From positions 124,001 to 188,000 of the forward strand of contig JBCAXA010000003.1 in NCBI GenBank assembly GCA_038534295.1: a stretch of DNA of 64,000 bases, in the 5' to 3' direction. The position numbers and the translations under genes are program-made. Under the pieces are notes generated by a model that worked only from the letters and a program-made list of their open reading frames with translations, did not search any database and was not told the DNA's origin. Origin of the DNA: JBCAXA01 sp038534295. Its GTDB lineage: Bacteria > Pseudomonadota > Gammaproteobacteria > Steroidobacterales > Woeseiaceae. Positions 7,516 to 15,987 of this stretch are shown here, one piece after another (within the stretch, counting starts at the first letter, position 1; each line of letters starts with the position of its first letter).

Positions 7516-9015
7516 TTGGACGAAGTGACCGACAATACCAAACAACCGGGCATTCACGCGGATGTCAGTTTCCAGAACTGCCGCATTTTGTTGTCTGAAA
7601 AGGGCGGCGACAATTTAGCTCCGTTCAAGAAGTTCGAGTTTTTCACTGGTGAGTATTGCTATATCGGGCTCGATACCAATGGGGAGCACTTGATCGCAGA
7701 AACTAAAAGCGAGCTTGCTGAGCCAGTAGTTGCAATCCGTCGGCACTTCAAAAAGCTTGATGGGAAGCGAGTTTTCTCGTACGCGATGCGTTGCTTAGGT
7801 AATCACTTCTACGTAAACGAATTCGGCTATAGGAGCGGAAAATACGAAGGCGTTTTTCTAGATAACGACCGGCGTTACCATTTCGACACGTTCACACTCT
7901 CCGTCGAGATCGACGAAGACTTCGTAGAGCGATCCGATTTGCCCGACTGGAATTTCGATGACTTCGACATCGTCAAGCGGTATGAGGTCATTGGATCCAA
8001 ACATCTGTTTTCCACTATCCAGCTTGAGGTGAACGGTTCGCCGACAGCGGTGTGCGGTGCGCCGGACCTCTTCGATTTACGTGTATGCGCATCGTTCAAT
8101 AAGCCGGGCGGGCCAATTCCGTGCGAAGACAACTATGGTCGTGCCGAAGTGCGAGGAATCTCGCGGCGAGAGAGCGGATGGGATGCAATTCTCACGTGGC
8201 CGAAGCTCGAACTTGTAGCAGGCGACCTACTGACGTTTCGATATTCCTTGGGAAGAGACGCAGGCTCTCCTGTTCAAGTTTCACAAGTAGCACCGGCCCA
8301 GTCGCGCAAGGTCCGTTTCGGACACTTTCAACGAGCGCTCGCAACTGTACGAAGGCTTGCAGGACGACGCGGTGTGGAAATGGCGAGGCGCGCTATGCTC
8401 TTATCGCCAGCGGCGGTTTCTGACCGACCGGGATCGCTTTCGAACGACCCATGCGATATTGCGATGGAGGTCACAATCAATGGTCGTTCCAGCTTTATCG
8501 TGGGGGACCGCGACATGGATCATTTGTGGTTGTCTTTTGATGTCATCGGGTCACTAGGCCCGGACACGAATTTTCGCTACGAAAAACCTAATCCACCAAT
8601 CATCAGACTCTTCGTTGCTGCTTCAGAAACAGTCAGAGACCATCTCGGATTTCAGAGACTTTTTGCCGAGCGCAAGTTCGGATGCTGGTGGCGCGAAACG
8701 TTGTACGGCGATCGCGATCATTGCATACAAATAAAGTTGCACCGCACCGCACTACCGCACGCATCTGCCAGTTGTCTTCCCGTACAAGAGCAACGAAAAG
8801 CAGAGGGCATGTTTTCGATTCAGCCAGTAGGATTCTCGAAATTGGACGCAGAAGGGGCATCGAGTTATTGGTACGGCCCAGGGCGAGCCTGCAATTGGGA
8901 GTCCCCTTCAGAGAAAGAGCTTCTTTGGAAAGAACTGAACGACGCCCTTCAGATCGTGAAAAAGTTTGGGTCGGAATTTTCGAACGATCACTGGCCGCCT
9001 CCGGATTGCTCATGA
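7516..9015 (+). CDS. Hypothetical protein, no recognised family
   Basis: 499 residues, with no signal peptide or membrane segment. I recognise no domain. The N-terminal third has beta-rich, acidic sequence (KKFEFFTGEYCYIGLDTNGE, then FDTFTLSVEIDEDFVE, then LPDWNFDDFDIV). The end is DALQIVKKFGSEFSNDHWPP. The reading frame between about 8291 and 8465 looks weak: it gives an Arg/Ala-rich string, while another frame there has better codon use and composition. A pair of compensating frameshifts is therefore possible. The start is uncertain: TTG at 7516 or GTG at 7525. The region is AT-richer than its neighbours, which hints at transfer. No operon partner. Confidence 0.55.
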   Translation: MDEVTDNTKQPGIHADVSFQNCRILLSEKGGDNLAPFKKFEFFTGEYCYIGLDTNGEHLIAETKSELAEPVVAIRRHFKKLDGKRVFSYAMRCLGNHFYVNEFGYRSGKYEGVFLDNDRRYHFDTFTLSVEIDEDFVERSDLPDWNFDDFDIVKRYEVIGSKHLFSTIQLEVNGSPTAVCGAPDLFDLRVCASFNKPGGPIPCEDNYGRAEVRGISRRESGWDAILTWPKLELVAGDLLTFRYSLGRDAGSPVQVSQVAPAQSRKVRFGHFQRALATVRRLAGRRGVEMARRAMLLSPAAVSDRPGSLSNDPCDIAMEVTINGRSSFIVGDRDMDHLWLSFDVIGSLGPDTNFRYEKPNPPIIRLFVAASETVRDHLGFQRLFAERKFGCWWRETLYGDRDHCIQIKLHRTALPHASASCLPVQEQRKAEGMFSIQPVGFSKLDAEGASSYWYGPGRACNWESPSEKELLWKELNDALQIVKKFGSEFSNDHWPPPDCS

Positions 9016-9072
9016 CGCTGCATGGACGCAGGCAATGCTCCCAGACCACCTCGCGTCTCAGCATTATCAAGC

Positions 9073-9678
9073 TCAGCTAACGCAATTCATGCCAAAAACC
9101 TGACCTATTAGGGCTGACGTCACGCGATCGATAGATACCTGATAGGCGGCTGCAATGTCTTGCAGTCGGTCACCTTGCAGCGGTTCGCTGTGGGACTCTG
9201 ATAGCGCTGTTGTTTGATCCTTGCACTCGATTGTTCCCGCAAACTTGATCCGGATTTGATTGGTCTGGCGCACGACAAAACTTTCCTGCAGTTCGAGCCG
9301 CAGTGTCACGTCGGCTTGATAAGCATCCTGGCTGGCAATCACGCGCTGCCAATGACCGGTTGCAGAGAACGACCGACGAATAACGGATTCAAAGTAGTCG
9401 GGCGCATTGTCCGGCCATCGCCCCGCGGCGTAGCGGCGAAGCTCGCGATCAGGCTCGAGCGCAAGCCAATGATCCGTGTCTAGCCCAGGTACCGCTTTAA
9501 CAGCAACGCCCACTGATACTGCGCTTTCACCCGAAGCCGTTCCGGTTGTGACCGGCTCCAGCCAAAACGTCTTGGCCGGCGGAACATCCGATTGCAGCAG
9601 TCCGCTGCACCCGGCAACAAATAAAACGCTAACGACGGCGAGCAGCGCCGCAGACGGCGAACAACGAGAACGCATCAC
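9073..9678 (-). CDS. ABC-type transport auxiliary lipoprotein (PqiC-like)
   Basis: A 201-residue lipoprotein. The signal sequence ends in the lipobox VAGC, so the mature Cys is lipidated. The rest matches the ABC-transport auxiliary component family: an early strand with PPAKTFWLEPV, a middle part around YAAGRWPDNAPDYFESVIRR, and a later strand DVTLRLELQESFVV. In characterised relatives (PqiC, and the lipoproteins of Mla-like systems) it sits at the outer membrane and docks the MCE-domain protein. It overlaps the MlaD-like gene by four bases and is the last gene of the operon. GTG 9678 is preferred because GGAGG lies seven bases ahead; ATG 9675 is the alternative. Confidence 0.85.
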   Translation of the reverse strand: MMRSRCSPSAALLAVVSVLFVAGCSGLLQSDVPPAKTFWLEPVTTGTASGESAVSVGVAVKAVPGLDTDHWLALEPDRELRRYAAGRWPDNAPDYFESVIRRSFSATGHWQRVIASQDAYQADVTLRLELQESFVVRQTNQIRIKFAGTIECKDQTTALSESHSEPLQGDRLQDIAAAYQVSIDRVTSALIGQVFGMNCVS

Positions 9679-10616
9679 TCCGGCGCCTCCACATCATTGG
9701 TATTTGGCTTATAGATCACCAGCGACGGGTCATCGCGCAGTTCTCTCAACAGTTTTTGCAAATCACGCAGCACGATCCGTGTTTCCGACATCAAGGAGGG
9801 TGTTTGCCCCAGTCCGCCTTCGAGAAATGTAGCGAGTTCACCCTCGCTGTCTGCCGTTAGCGTGTTCAAGCGGTCGCTGACTTCAGCAAGATTCTCTGAG
9901 ACGTCCTGCAGCGAACTCAGAATGGCTGGAACCTTGGGGCTCGCGTCACTCAGCACGCCATTCAAGTTGGCGACGGCGCCTCTAAACTCAGCCAACGTGC
10001 TTTTCAACTCGTTGGGAATGCCGGCGAGCGCTTGCCGTCGTGCGGCAAGCTCGTCTGTCAGTAGAGCGAGACTTGTAAGTGTGCCGGAAACCGACTCGAT
10101 GTTGTCGTCGGACAGCAGCTCGTTCATCCGGTGCAATACCAGCGACAGCTGCGTCGAAATCTCGCCGCCACTGCTGAGCAGTGCCGCGATGCCGCCACGG
10201 CGCGACGGTATGACGAGCAAGCCATCGATCGTGTTAGCAGGATCAAGCGGTGTCGCTTCCAACTCGACGTCGGCACTGAGGCCGATGATGGTCACACCGG
10301 TAACGCCCTGCGGCGTTAGCGTTGCATACGTTGCGTTGCTGATTGGTGTTGACTCATAGACTTCTACCAGCACGTCAACTTCACGATTCGAATCGTTGGC
10401 AAGCTTAATGCTGATCACCGAGCCGACCCGGACGCCCAAATAGGTAACGGGCGCGCCGATTGACAGCCCGTTAACGTTTTGCTCGAACGGAATCATGTAG
10501 CGGTCCAGGCGCTCCGCGGATGAGTCGTCCGCGAGAATCAGCACCATCGCAATCGCGCCAACGATGACGGCGATCGCGAATCCGCCAACGACTAGGTATT
10601 TGTTGTCATCATTCAT
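9675..10616 (-). CDS. MlaD-family (MCE domain) phospholipid-binding protein
   Basis: 313 residues. One N-terminal membrane anchor (YLVVGGFAIAVIVGAIAMVL) is followed by a single MCE domain (about residues 40-120: VNGLSIGAPVTYLGVRVG, TPQGVTGVTIIGLS). A long helical tail (about 150-290) has heptad-like hydrophobics. MCE proteins form hexameric rings or tubes that carry lipids across the periplasm; the helical tail would lengthen the channel. It is longer than E. coli MlaD (~180 residues) and closer to PqiB/YebT-like or paraquat-inducible layouts with one MCE domain. It overlaps both neighbours by a few bases, indicating translational coupling. Confidence 0.9.
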   Translation of the reverse strand: MNDDNKYLVVGGFAIAVIVGAIAMVLILADDSSAERLDRYMIPFEQNVNGLSIGAPVTYLGVRVGSVISIKLANDSNREVDVLVEVYESTPISNATYATLTPQGVTGVTIIGLSADVELEATPLDPANTIDGLLVIPSRRGGIAALLSSGGEISTQLSLVLHRMNELLSDDNIESVSGTLTSLALLTDELAARRQALAGIPNELKSTLAEFRGAVANLNGVLSDASPKVPAILSSLQDVSENLAEVSDRLNTLTADSEGELATFLEGGLGQTPSLMSETRIVLRDLQKLLRELRDDPSLVIYKPNTNDVEAPE

Positions 10617-11388
10617 TCATGCTGCTCGCCAGAATCGCGCGTTGCGCACGCGGGTCGCCGAAGTAACGCTGAATCCAAGGATGGTCAATCTTGGCGACAT
10701 CGGTGGGTCGCCCGGTGACCGTCTTCTTGTCGACGAGCACGGCAATGCGATCGCAAATGCTGAAAACACTGTCGAGATCGTGCGTGATCATAACCACCGT
10801 TAGATCGAGGCTGTGCTTTAGGTAGTCAATGAGTCGATCGAACTCGGTTGCGGCGACGGGGTCGAGCCCCGACGTCGGCTCGTCAAGGAACAAGATTCGT
10901 GGCTCAAGTGCCAACGCGCGCGCGAGCGCGGCGCGCTTCACCATGCCGCCCGAGAGTTCGTTGGGGAGCTTGTCGGCTGCATCGGCCGGCAATCCGGTCA
11001 TTCTGATTTTCAGTCGCGCCAGCTCGGCTCGCGACTCAGGGCTCATCTTCGAGTGCAGCGCGATCGGCAGTTCGACGTTCTGCTGAACCGTCAGCCCGGA
11101 CAGTAGGGCGCCCGATTGAAACAGCACGCCCCAGTTTCTCTCTGGCCCCGGCCGTCGATAGCGAATCTCTTGGCCAAGCACGGTCACCTTCCCAGCATTC
11201 GGCTTGTGCAGGCCAAGGATCGTTCGCAGCAACACCGATTTGCCCGTACCCGAGCCGCCGATGAGGCCGATGACTTCGCCGTGCCGTACGTCAAGATCCA
11301 GCAAATCGTGAATGCGATTGCTGCCGAACTGGTTGATCAGCCCCTGGACGGCGATGATCGGCGCTTCGGTTGCCGTGTCAGACGCCAT
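10609..11388 (-). CDS. ABC transporter ATP-binding protein (MlaF-like)
   Basis: 259 residues. The Walker A motif GGSGTGKS, Q-loop LFQSGALLSGLT, signature LSGGMVKRAALARAL, Walker B ILFLDEPTSGLDP and switch MITHD are all intact. The ABC signature with Met (LSGGM) and the FQSGALLS segment are typical of MlaF/MkL-type ATPases that power lipid transport. The tail DHPWIQRYFGDPRAQRA also matches this subgroup. The ATG at 11388 overlaps the stop of the permease gene; a TTG nine bases upstream is less likely. It probably forms a dimer under the MlaE-like permease. Confidence 0.92.
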   Translation of the reverse strand: MASDTATEAPIIAVQGLINQFGSNRIHDLLDLDVRHGEVIGLIGGSGTGKSVLLRTILGLHKPNAGKVTVLGQEIRYRRPGPERNWGVLFQSGALLSGLTVQQNVELPIALHSKMSPESRAELARLKIRMTGLPADAADKLPNELSGGMVKRAALARALALEPRILFLDEPTSGLDPVAATEFDRLIDYLKHSLDLTVVMITHDLDSVFSICDRIAVLVDKKTVTGRPTDVAKIDHPWIQRYFGDPRAQRAILASSMNE

Positions 11389-12493
11389 AGCGAACAAAGA
11401 TCACGGTGAAAATGCCGTCCGCCACGATAATGAGCGTGATCGACTGCACCACGGCGATCGTGGTCAGCCGGCCAAGCTCGGCGGCCGACGATCGAACCTG
11501 AAGACCACGCAGCGTCGATACCGCTGCGATCAGGAGCGCAAACACCGGCGCTTTGGACAAACCGACCAGTATGTCGGCCATGTCGATCGCGTCGGCCGTT
11601 CGCTGGATGAACTGTGTCGGACTGATATCGAGTACTAACTGGCACAGAATCGCCCCGCCGGCCAAACCCGCCAGATTGGCGAGTACCGTCAACAGTGGCA
11701 GCGCAATGGTTAGCGCGACGACCCGCGGCACGACCAGAACATGATCCGGGTTCAGACCCATCACACGCAGCGCATCCGTCTCCTCGTTGAGATTCATGAC
11801 GCCGATCGATGCGGCGAATGCACTGCCGGAGCGTCCGGCAACAATAATCGCCGCCAGCAGCACGCCCATCTCGCGAATGATCGATATCGTGACGAGATCA
11901 ACAACAAAAATCGATGCGCCGAATTTTTGCAGCTGGGTCGCGCCTTGATACGCGAGTACCAGTCCCATCAGAAAGCACACCATCACAATGATGGGCGTCG
12001 CGCGCACGGCGACTTGTTCGAACTGACTGACGGTTTCGCGCCAAACGATGCGCGAAGGTTTGGAGATACCGTCTAGAATGGCAAACGCGATCCGGCCGAC
12101 GTCTTGAACGCCCTGTACCGCGGTCGCGCCGACTGCACTGACGACAGATCGCGCACGCGACGCGGCCTTTCTTTGCGCCGGTGCCTCCGGCGCACGTTCT
12201 TCAAGATCCGTAATGCTATTGAGAAACTTAAAGTGCGCCGCTTTGAAACCCTCAAAGTCGGTTTCGCGCCCTTGGCCGCGAATCTCTTGGGATTTTCGAA
12301 ACAGCACATAGGCGCCGGCGATGTCGATGTTCTGCAGGCCGCCACAGTGGAACACCACTGGTTCTGAACCCGACGTATCGATCTCGTCCAGCGACGCTTC
12401 GAGCGTCGGGACATTTTCAAACAGCCAATCGCCGCGAAGTCCAATCGCGATTCGCTCGTCGTCTCGGGCCGTGGTCAGGTAGTCAGCTGTCAT
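11378..12493 (-). CDS. MlaE-family ABC permease with N-terminal STAS domain
   Basis: 371 residues, first gene of the operon. Residues 1-100 look like a STAS domain (GLRGDWLFENVPTLEASLDE, then VVFHCGGLQNIDIAGAYVLF). The rest is an MlaE permease with five or so membrane spans, the conserved ATPase-contact segment ELGVL-like REMGVLLAAIIVAGRSGSAF, and EETDALRVMGLNPDHVLVVPR. In E. coli the STAS protein MlaB is separate; here it is fused, which is common in related bacteria. The complex would move phospholipids between inner membrane and MCE protein. Direction (retrograde or anterograde) cannot be told from sequence. Confidence 0.92.
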   Translation of the reverse strand: MTADYLTTARDDERIAIGLRGDWLFENVPTLEASLDEIDTSGSEPVVFHCGGLQNIDIAGAYVLFRKSQEIRGQGRETDFEGFKAAHFKFLNSITDLEERAPEAPAQRKAASRARSVVSAVGATAVQGVQDVGRIAFAILDGISKPSRIVWRETVSQFEQVAVRATPIIVMVCFLMGLVLAYQGATQLQKFGASIFVVDLVTISIIREMGVLLAAIIVAGRSGSAFAASIGVMNLNEETDALRVMGLNPDHVLVVPRVVALTIALPLLTVLANLAGLAGGAILCQLVLDISPTQFIQRTADAIDMADILVGLSKAPVFALLIAAVSTLRGLQVRSSAAELGRLTTIAVVQSITLIIVADGIFTVIFVRYGV

Positions 12494-12775
12494 CGTCGGT
12501 GGTGAGCGGCGCTGCAGTTCTAGTTAGCGCTTTGCGGCAGCGTTAGGCACCACCGCCAATATACCTTGCAAAGAGTCCGCGCTGTAACGCGTTCTTGTTA
12601 ACCAGCGGCCCATAGGTGGCGCATCGATCGACGGCACGCGCGGACGGCTGGCGACCGGCGGCAACGGTTGCGCCATGAAACTATTGCCTAGAACTGCGAG
12701 GTATACTAGATTGCCTCTCAACGGAATAGCAAGGCGCGGCTGCCGAAGCCGAGTTGTCGCGGGCAGGGAGTTGCA

Positions 12776-13192
12776 ATGCAAAACATCAACAACGACGCCA
12801 CCGTTATCGAGGCATCGGAAGCCGACGTCGACCTAACGCCGATGCTCGACGTCGTCTTCATCATGTTGATTTTCTTTCTCGTCACATCGACGTTCGTGCG
12901 AGAGCGCGGGATCGATGTCAGCAGGTCGGACGCGCCTACTCGAACGCCGGAGCATTCGGACGTCATCCTAGTTTCGATCACCGAAGACGATCGCATCTGG
13001 GTCGAGGGTCGCGACATTGACCCGCGTGCCGTGCGGGCCAACATCGTCCGCCTGCAAGCCGAGAAGTCGGACGCGACGGTCGTTATTCGCGCCCACGATC
13101 ACTCGACGACGAATGCGCTGGTGCAAGTCATGGATGGAACTCGGCAGGCCGGGGTCTACGAGATTGCGCTGGCGGAATGGAGCAACCAATGA
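12776..13192 (+). CDS. ExbD/TolR-family biopolymer transport protein
   Basis: 138 residues. The single N-terminal membrane helix DLTPMLDVVFIMLIFFLV contains the conserved protonatable Asp of ExbD/TolR. The periplasmic domain follows (VILVSITEDDRIWVEG, ATVVIRAHDHSTTNALVQVMD). In Ton/Tol systems this protein works with ExbB/TolQ in the inner membrane to convert proton flow into force. No ExbB/TolQ gene is present nearby, which is unusual. It overlaps the next gene by four bases (ATGA), so the two are translationally coupled. A TATACTAGAT-like AT-rich stretch ~65 bases upstream may be its -10 region. Confidence 0.9.
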   Translation: MQNINNDATVIEASEADVDLTPMLDVVFIMLIFFLVTSTFVRERGIDVSRSDAPTRTPEHSDVILVSITEDDRIWVEGRDIDPRAVRANIVRLQAEKSDATVVIRAHDHSTTNALVQVMDGTRQAGVYEIALAEWSNQ

Positions 13193-13602
13193 CACGCCTC
13201 CAACCGCAAGCCTTAGCACGAAGATTCATCAGCGCTGCGGTATCAGTAAGCGGAGCGGCGACCCTCATGATCGCAGCCGTTGCGAACGCACACGAAGTCT
13301 TGGAGCGCTGCAACGTCGCGGAAACGCCCACCGTATTGGGCAAGGCGCGCTATCCAAGTGTCATGGGTGCCCGCGACGTCAACGGGATCGTGACGCTGGA
13401 TTTTCGGATCGACGAGAACGGAGAGGCCAGCGCACCGCAAGTTTTGTTTTCGTCGTCGAGCCTATTTGAGGGCGGTGCAAACTTAGCACTCAAGCGCAGC
13501 CGATTTGAACCTCGCCAGCGACCGTGCAGGCACAAGCTTACGATTGCAATTGAACGACGCGACAACAAATGGATGACGCGACTGGTAGCTCGCGATGACT
13601 AG
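13189..13602 (+). CDS. TonB C-terminal-domain-like periplasmic protein
   Basis: 137 residues. A hydrophobic segment (ISAAVSVSGAATLMIAAVANA) ends in an Ala-x-Ala cleavage-like site. A TonB-C-like domain follows, with YPSVMGARDVNGIVTLDFRI, then NGEASAPQVLFSSSSLFEGG, then ALKRSRFEPR, which match the family's core strands and helix. It lacks the long Pro-rich spacer of true TonB, so it could not span the periplasm alone. If the signal is cleaved it has no membrane anchor at all. Being coupled to ExbD suggests an adapted energy-transduction or sensing role. The start at 13189 overlaps the ExbD stop. Confidence 0.78.
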   Translation: MTRLQPQALARRFISAAVSVSGAATLMIAAVANAHEVLERCNVAETPTVLGKARYPSVMGARDVNGIVTLDFRIDENGEASAPQVLFSSSSLFEGGANLALKRSRFEPRQRPCRHKLTIAIERRDNKWMTRLVARDD

Positions 13603-14053
13603 AGCGAGTCAATGCTGTAATCGCGTGATCACTAATCTCCGAGCTCAATACAGTCGTCGACGGGTATCAAGCGTTCGCCAAGCGAGCACGGTCGCCTTGC
13701 TCTCAGTCTTCTTCGGCAGCGCCTGCATGCTGCATGAACTGCCTTTCGACGAGCCAGAATCGATTCCTCAGTTTGAGTTGCCGCCGCTCGAATTCGCAAC
13801 GCCAGCGGTGGAGTACCCTGACTTTGACGCGTCGTGGCCCGAGGTCTCCTTGGAGCCGCCGTACATAGCATCGAGGCGGTACGCTTGCGGGCTGATTGCG
13901 CCAGAACCAAAACCCAGCGGCTTATGGGTACTGCAAACGGTGGACAGCGTGCGTTACCAGCCAATTCAGGACATTGTGGCTGCCGTCGGTGGGCGGCTGG
14001 CCCCTCGCAACTACCAGTTCGTCTACGTCGATTTCAGAACCAACGATAAGTAA
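13595..14053 (+). CDS. Putative small lipoprotein of unknown function
   Basis: 152 residues. After a basic N-terminal stretch, the segment VALLSVFFGSACMLHELPF looks like a lipoprotein signal (GSAC lipobox). An acidic, Pro-rich linker follows (EPESIPQFELPPLEFATPAVEYP) and then a small domain with one Cys (SRRYACGLIAPEPKPSG) and a C-terminal beta segment NYQFVYVDFRTND. No family recognised. It overlaps the TonB-like gene by eight bases and is the last member of the ExbD operon, so it may be its outer-membrane partner; that is inference. The long pre-signal region suggests the true start may be internal. Confidence 0.6.
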   Translation: MTRASQCCNRVITNLRAQYSRRRVSSVRQASTVALLSVFFGSACMLHELPFDEPESIPQFELPPLEFATPAVEYPDFDASWPEVSLEPPYIASRRYACGLIAPEPKPSGLWVLQTVDSVRYQPIQDIVAAVGGRLAPRNYQFVYVDFRTNDK

Positions 14054-14437
14054 ATCCGCCGGCAAGGGCGCGAGCATGGCGACGCGATTCGCGCCGCTCG
14101 TGAATTGAGCGTTGCGTCCGTTTGCGATCTACCCTTTTCTATTTGTTAATGAATTACGATAATCTCCCGCGCGGCAATGAGGATGTTTTGTCGGCGCGGT
14201 AGAACCGAGTCACGGCAAGACCTTCCGCAGCGCCAGAATTGTGCCAAGCGGCGTGGATTCGCCGGCGGATATCCGATAGTGTCAGCCACCGTTGTGCTTT
14301 CTTGAGCGCTAACTTCCTGTTTCTAAAGTCTTTTATCAGCGATCGTTGCTATCGAGCGGCCGCAACGCCGTGGTTTGGTGGGCCGAACGGCTGTTGCCGC
14401 TTTTCCACGGCCATAGATCCTGATTCGGAGAGTCGAT
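14054..14437 (+). other. Long leader region of the polysaccharide operon
   Basis: About 384 bases without a coding frame, upstream of an ~18.7 kb single-strand operon. An AT-rich island (TTAATGAATTACGATAAT, 14146-14163) is the best promoter candidate; its -35 match is poor. A GCGGTAG at 14196-14202 resembles part of an ops element, but the rest of that consensus is absent. A leader this long would allow antitermination control, as known for O-antigen operons. Confidence 0.4.
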
Positions 14438-15511
14438 TTGATTAGGTTCGGTCTTGTCGGTTGCGGACGCATTGCACGCCGTCACGCGGATTTGCTGGGC
14501 AAAGGCGAAATTGCCGGTGCCGAACTCGTGGCCGTTTGCGACGTCGATGAGGCGAAAGCGCGTAAATACGGCGAAGAGTTTGGTATCCCGTACTACTCCG
14601 ACATGCGCGAGATGGCCGCGTTGCCCGACGTCGACGCGCTCGCCGTGCTGACCGAAAGCGGTTATCACGCCGAAAACGTTCTCACGCTGGCACCTTTCGG
14701 CAAGCATCTGCTGGTCGAAAAGCCGATGGCGCTCACGCTCGCCGATGCGGATCGCATGATCGCGGCATGTGACAAACACGACGTGCGGCTGTTCGTCGTC
14801 AAACAGAACCGCTTCAATCTGCCGGTCGTTAAATTGCGCGAGGCGCTCGAAGCAGGCCGCTTCGGCCGCCTCGTTATGGGAACCGTGCGGGTGCGCTGGT
14901 GCCGACGGCAGGCCTACTACGACCAGGACGAATGGCGCGGCACTTGGGCGCTCGACGGTGGCGTGCTTGCGAATCAGGCGAGCCACCACATCGATTTGCT
15001 CGAGTGGATGATGGGCCAGGTTGACAGTGTCTACGCCGTGAGCCGAACCGCGCTGGCTGATATCGAAGCCGAAGATACCGCCGTCGTGGTGCTGAAATTC
15101 ACCAATGGTGCGTTGGGTATCATCGAGGCGACCACGGCAACTCGACCCACCGATCTCGAGGGTTCGTTGTCACTGCTCGGCGAGCACGGCACGGTCGAGA
15201 TCGCCGGATTTGCGGTCAACGAGATTCGCCATTGGCGCTTTGAAGAACCCACATCGGACGATGACAACGTACTCGAGAAGTTCTCAACCAATCCGCCAAA
15301 TGTTTACGGCTTTGGCCATCGTGAGTATTACCAACACGTTGTCGAGTGTATTCAGCACGACAAGCAGCAGCTCGTTGACGGACTCGAGGGTAGAAAGTCG
15401 CTCGAGCTCATTTCCGCTATCTACGAATCAATCGAAACCGGAAACGAGGTGAAACTGCGGTTTTCTCCCGCCGAGTGCCGACTGGGAATACTGTCGACCG
15501 CGGCGCGATGA
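14438..15511 (+). CDS. wlbA: UDP-N-acetylglucosaminuronate 3-dehydrogenase-like oxidoreductase (WlbA/WbpB family)
   Basis: 357 residues of the Gfo/Idh/MocA family. The Rossmann motif GLVGCGRIARRH is at the start, and LLVEKPMAL supplies the conserved E-K-P. The segments NLPVVKLREALEAGRFG, RVRWCRRQAYYDQDEWRGTW and DGGVLANQASHHIDLLEW are hallmarks of WlbA/WbpB. That enzyme oxidises C3 of UDP-GlcNAc-uronic acid, recycling NAD+ with 2-oxoglutarate. The next two genes are the matching acetyltransferase and aminotransferase, confirming the pathway to UDP-2,3-diacetamido-2,3-dideoxy-glucuronic acid. TTG start with GGAGAG eight bases ahead. First gene of the polysaccharide operon. Confidence 0.9.
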   Translation: MIRFGLVGCGRIARRHADLLGKGEIAGAELVAVCDVDEAKARKYGEEFGIPYYSDMREMAALPDVDALAVLTESGYHAENVLTLAPFGKHLLVEKPMALTLADADRMIAACDKHDVRLFVVKQNRFNLPVVKLREALEAGRFGRLVMGTVRVRWCRRQAYYDQDEWRGTWALDGGVLANQASHHIDLLEWMMGQVDSVYAVSRTALADIEAEDTAVVVLKFTNGALGIIEATTATRPTDLEGSLSLLGEHGTVEIAGFAVNEIRHWRFEEPTSDDDNVLEKFSTNPPNVYGFGHREYYQHVVECIQHDKQQLVDGLEGRKSLELISAIYESIETGNEVKLRFSPAECRLGILSTAAR

Positions 15512-15987
15512 GCGACTCCAGTGGGCAGCCACGGTTTCTCGACATTGGCGTTGTCGACGTGGAGTTCGGCGCGAACGTCAAGGTGGTGCAACCGGCTAAC
15601 CTGTACGGCTGCAAGATCGGCGACGACTGCTTCATTGGTCCGTTCGTTGAGATTCAGAAAGACGTCAGCATCGGTGCACGCTGTCGCATCCAATCGCACA
15701 GTTTTGTGTGCGAACTGGTCACCATCGGCGATGATTGCGTCGTAGCGCACGGCGTCATGTTCATTAACGACACGTTTGCATCCGGTGGGCCGGCACGCGG
15801 CAACAAAGAGCTATGGAAGACCACGCAGATCGGCAACAACGTGTCTATTGGCAGCAACGCCACAATTTTGCCTGTTCGCATTTGCGACAACGTCGTAATC
15901 GGCGCCGGTTCTGTCGTCGTCAAGGATGTTACCGTTGCCGGCATCTACGCAGGCAACCCGGCGCGAATAATACGGAGCTTTGAATGA
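15508..15987 (+). CDS. wbpD: Left-handed beta-helix acetyltransferase (WlbB/WbpD-like)
   Basis: 159 residues made of hexapeptide repeats (NLYGCKIGDDCFIGPFVEI, VSIGARCRI, QIGNNVSIGSNATILP, VVIGAGSVVVKDV) with the closing YAGNPARII typical of sugar N-acetyltransferases. The loop GVMFINDTFASGGPARG holds the conserved Asn and the catalytic-loop region. By context it acetylates the 3-amino group of UDP-GlcNAc3NA using acetyl-CoA. The ATG at 15508 overlaps the TGA of the dehydrogenase gene, which supports this start over an in-frame one 33 bases earlier. Confidence 0.88.
   Translation: MSDSSGQPRFLDIGVVDVEFGANVKVVQPANLYGCKIGDDCFIGPFVEIQKDVSIGARCRIQSHSFVCELVTIGDDCVVAHGVMFINDTFASGGPARGNKELWKTTQIGNNVSIGSNATILPVRICDNVVIGAGSVVVKDVTVAGIYAGNPARIIRSFE

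Noticed and set aside
12524..12781. Minus-strand frame between the Mla operon and ExbD
   Set aside because: No family features; it covers the ExbD promoter region and starts inside the ExbD gene.
14196..14202. GCGGTAG resembling part of an ops/RfaH element upstream of the polysaccharide operon
   Set aside because: Only seven bases match and the conserved downstream T is missing; a chance match is likely.
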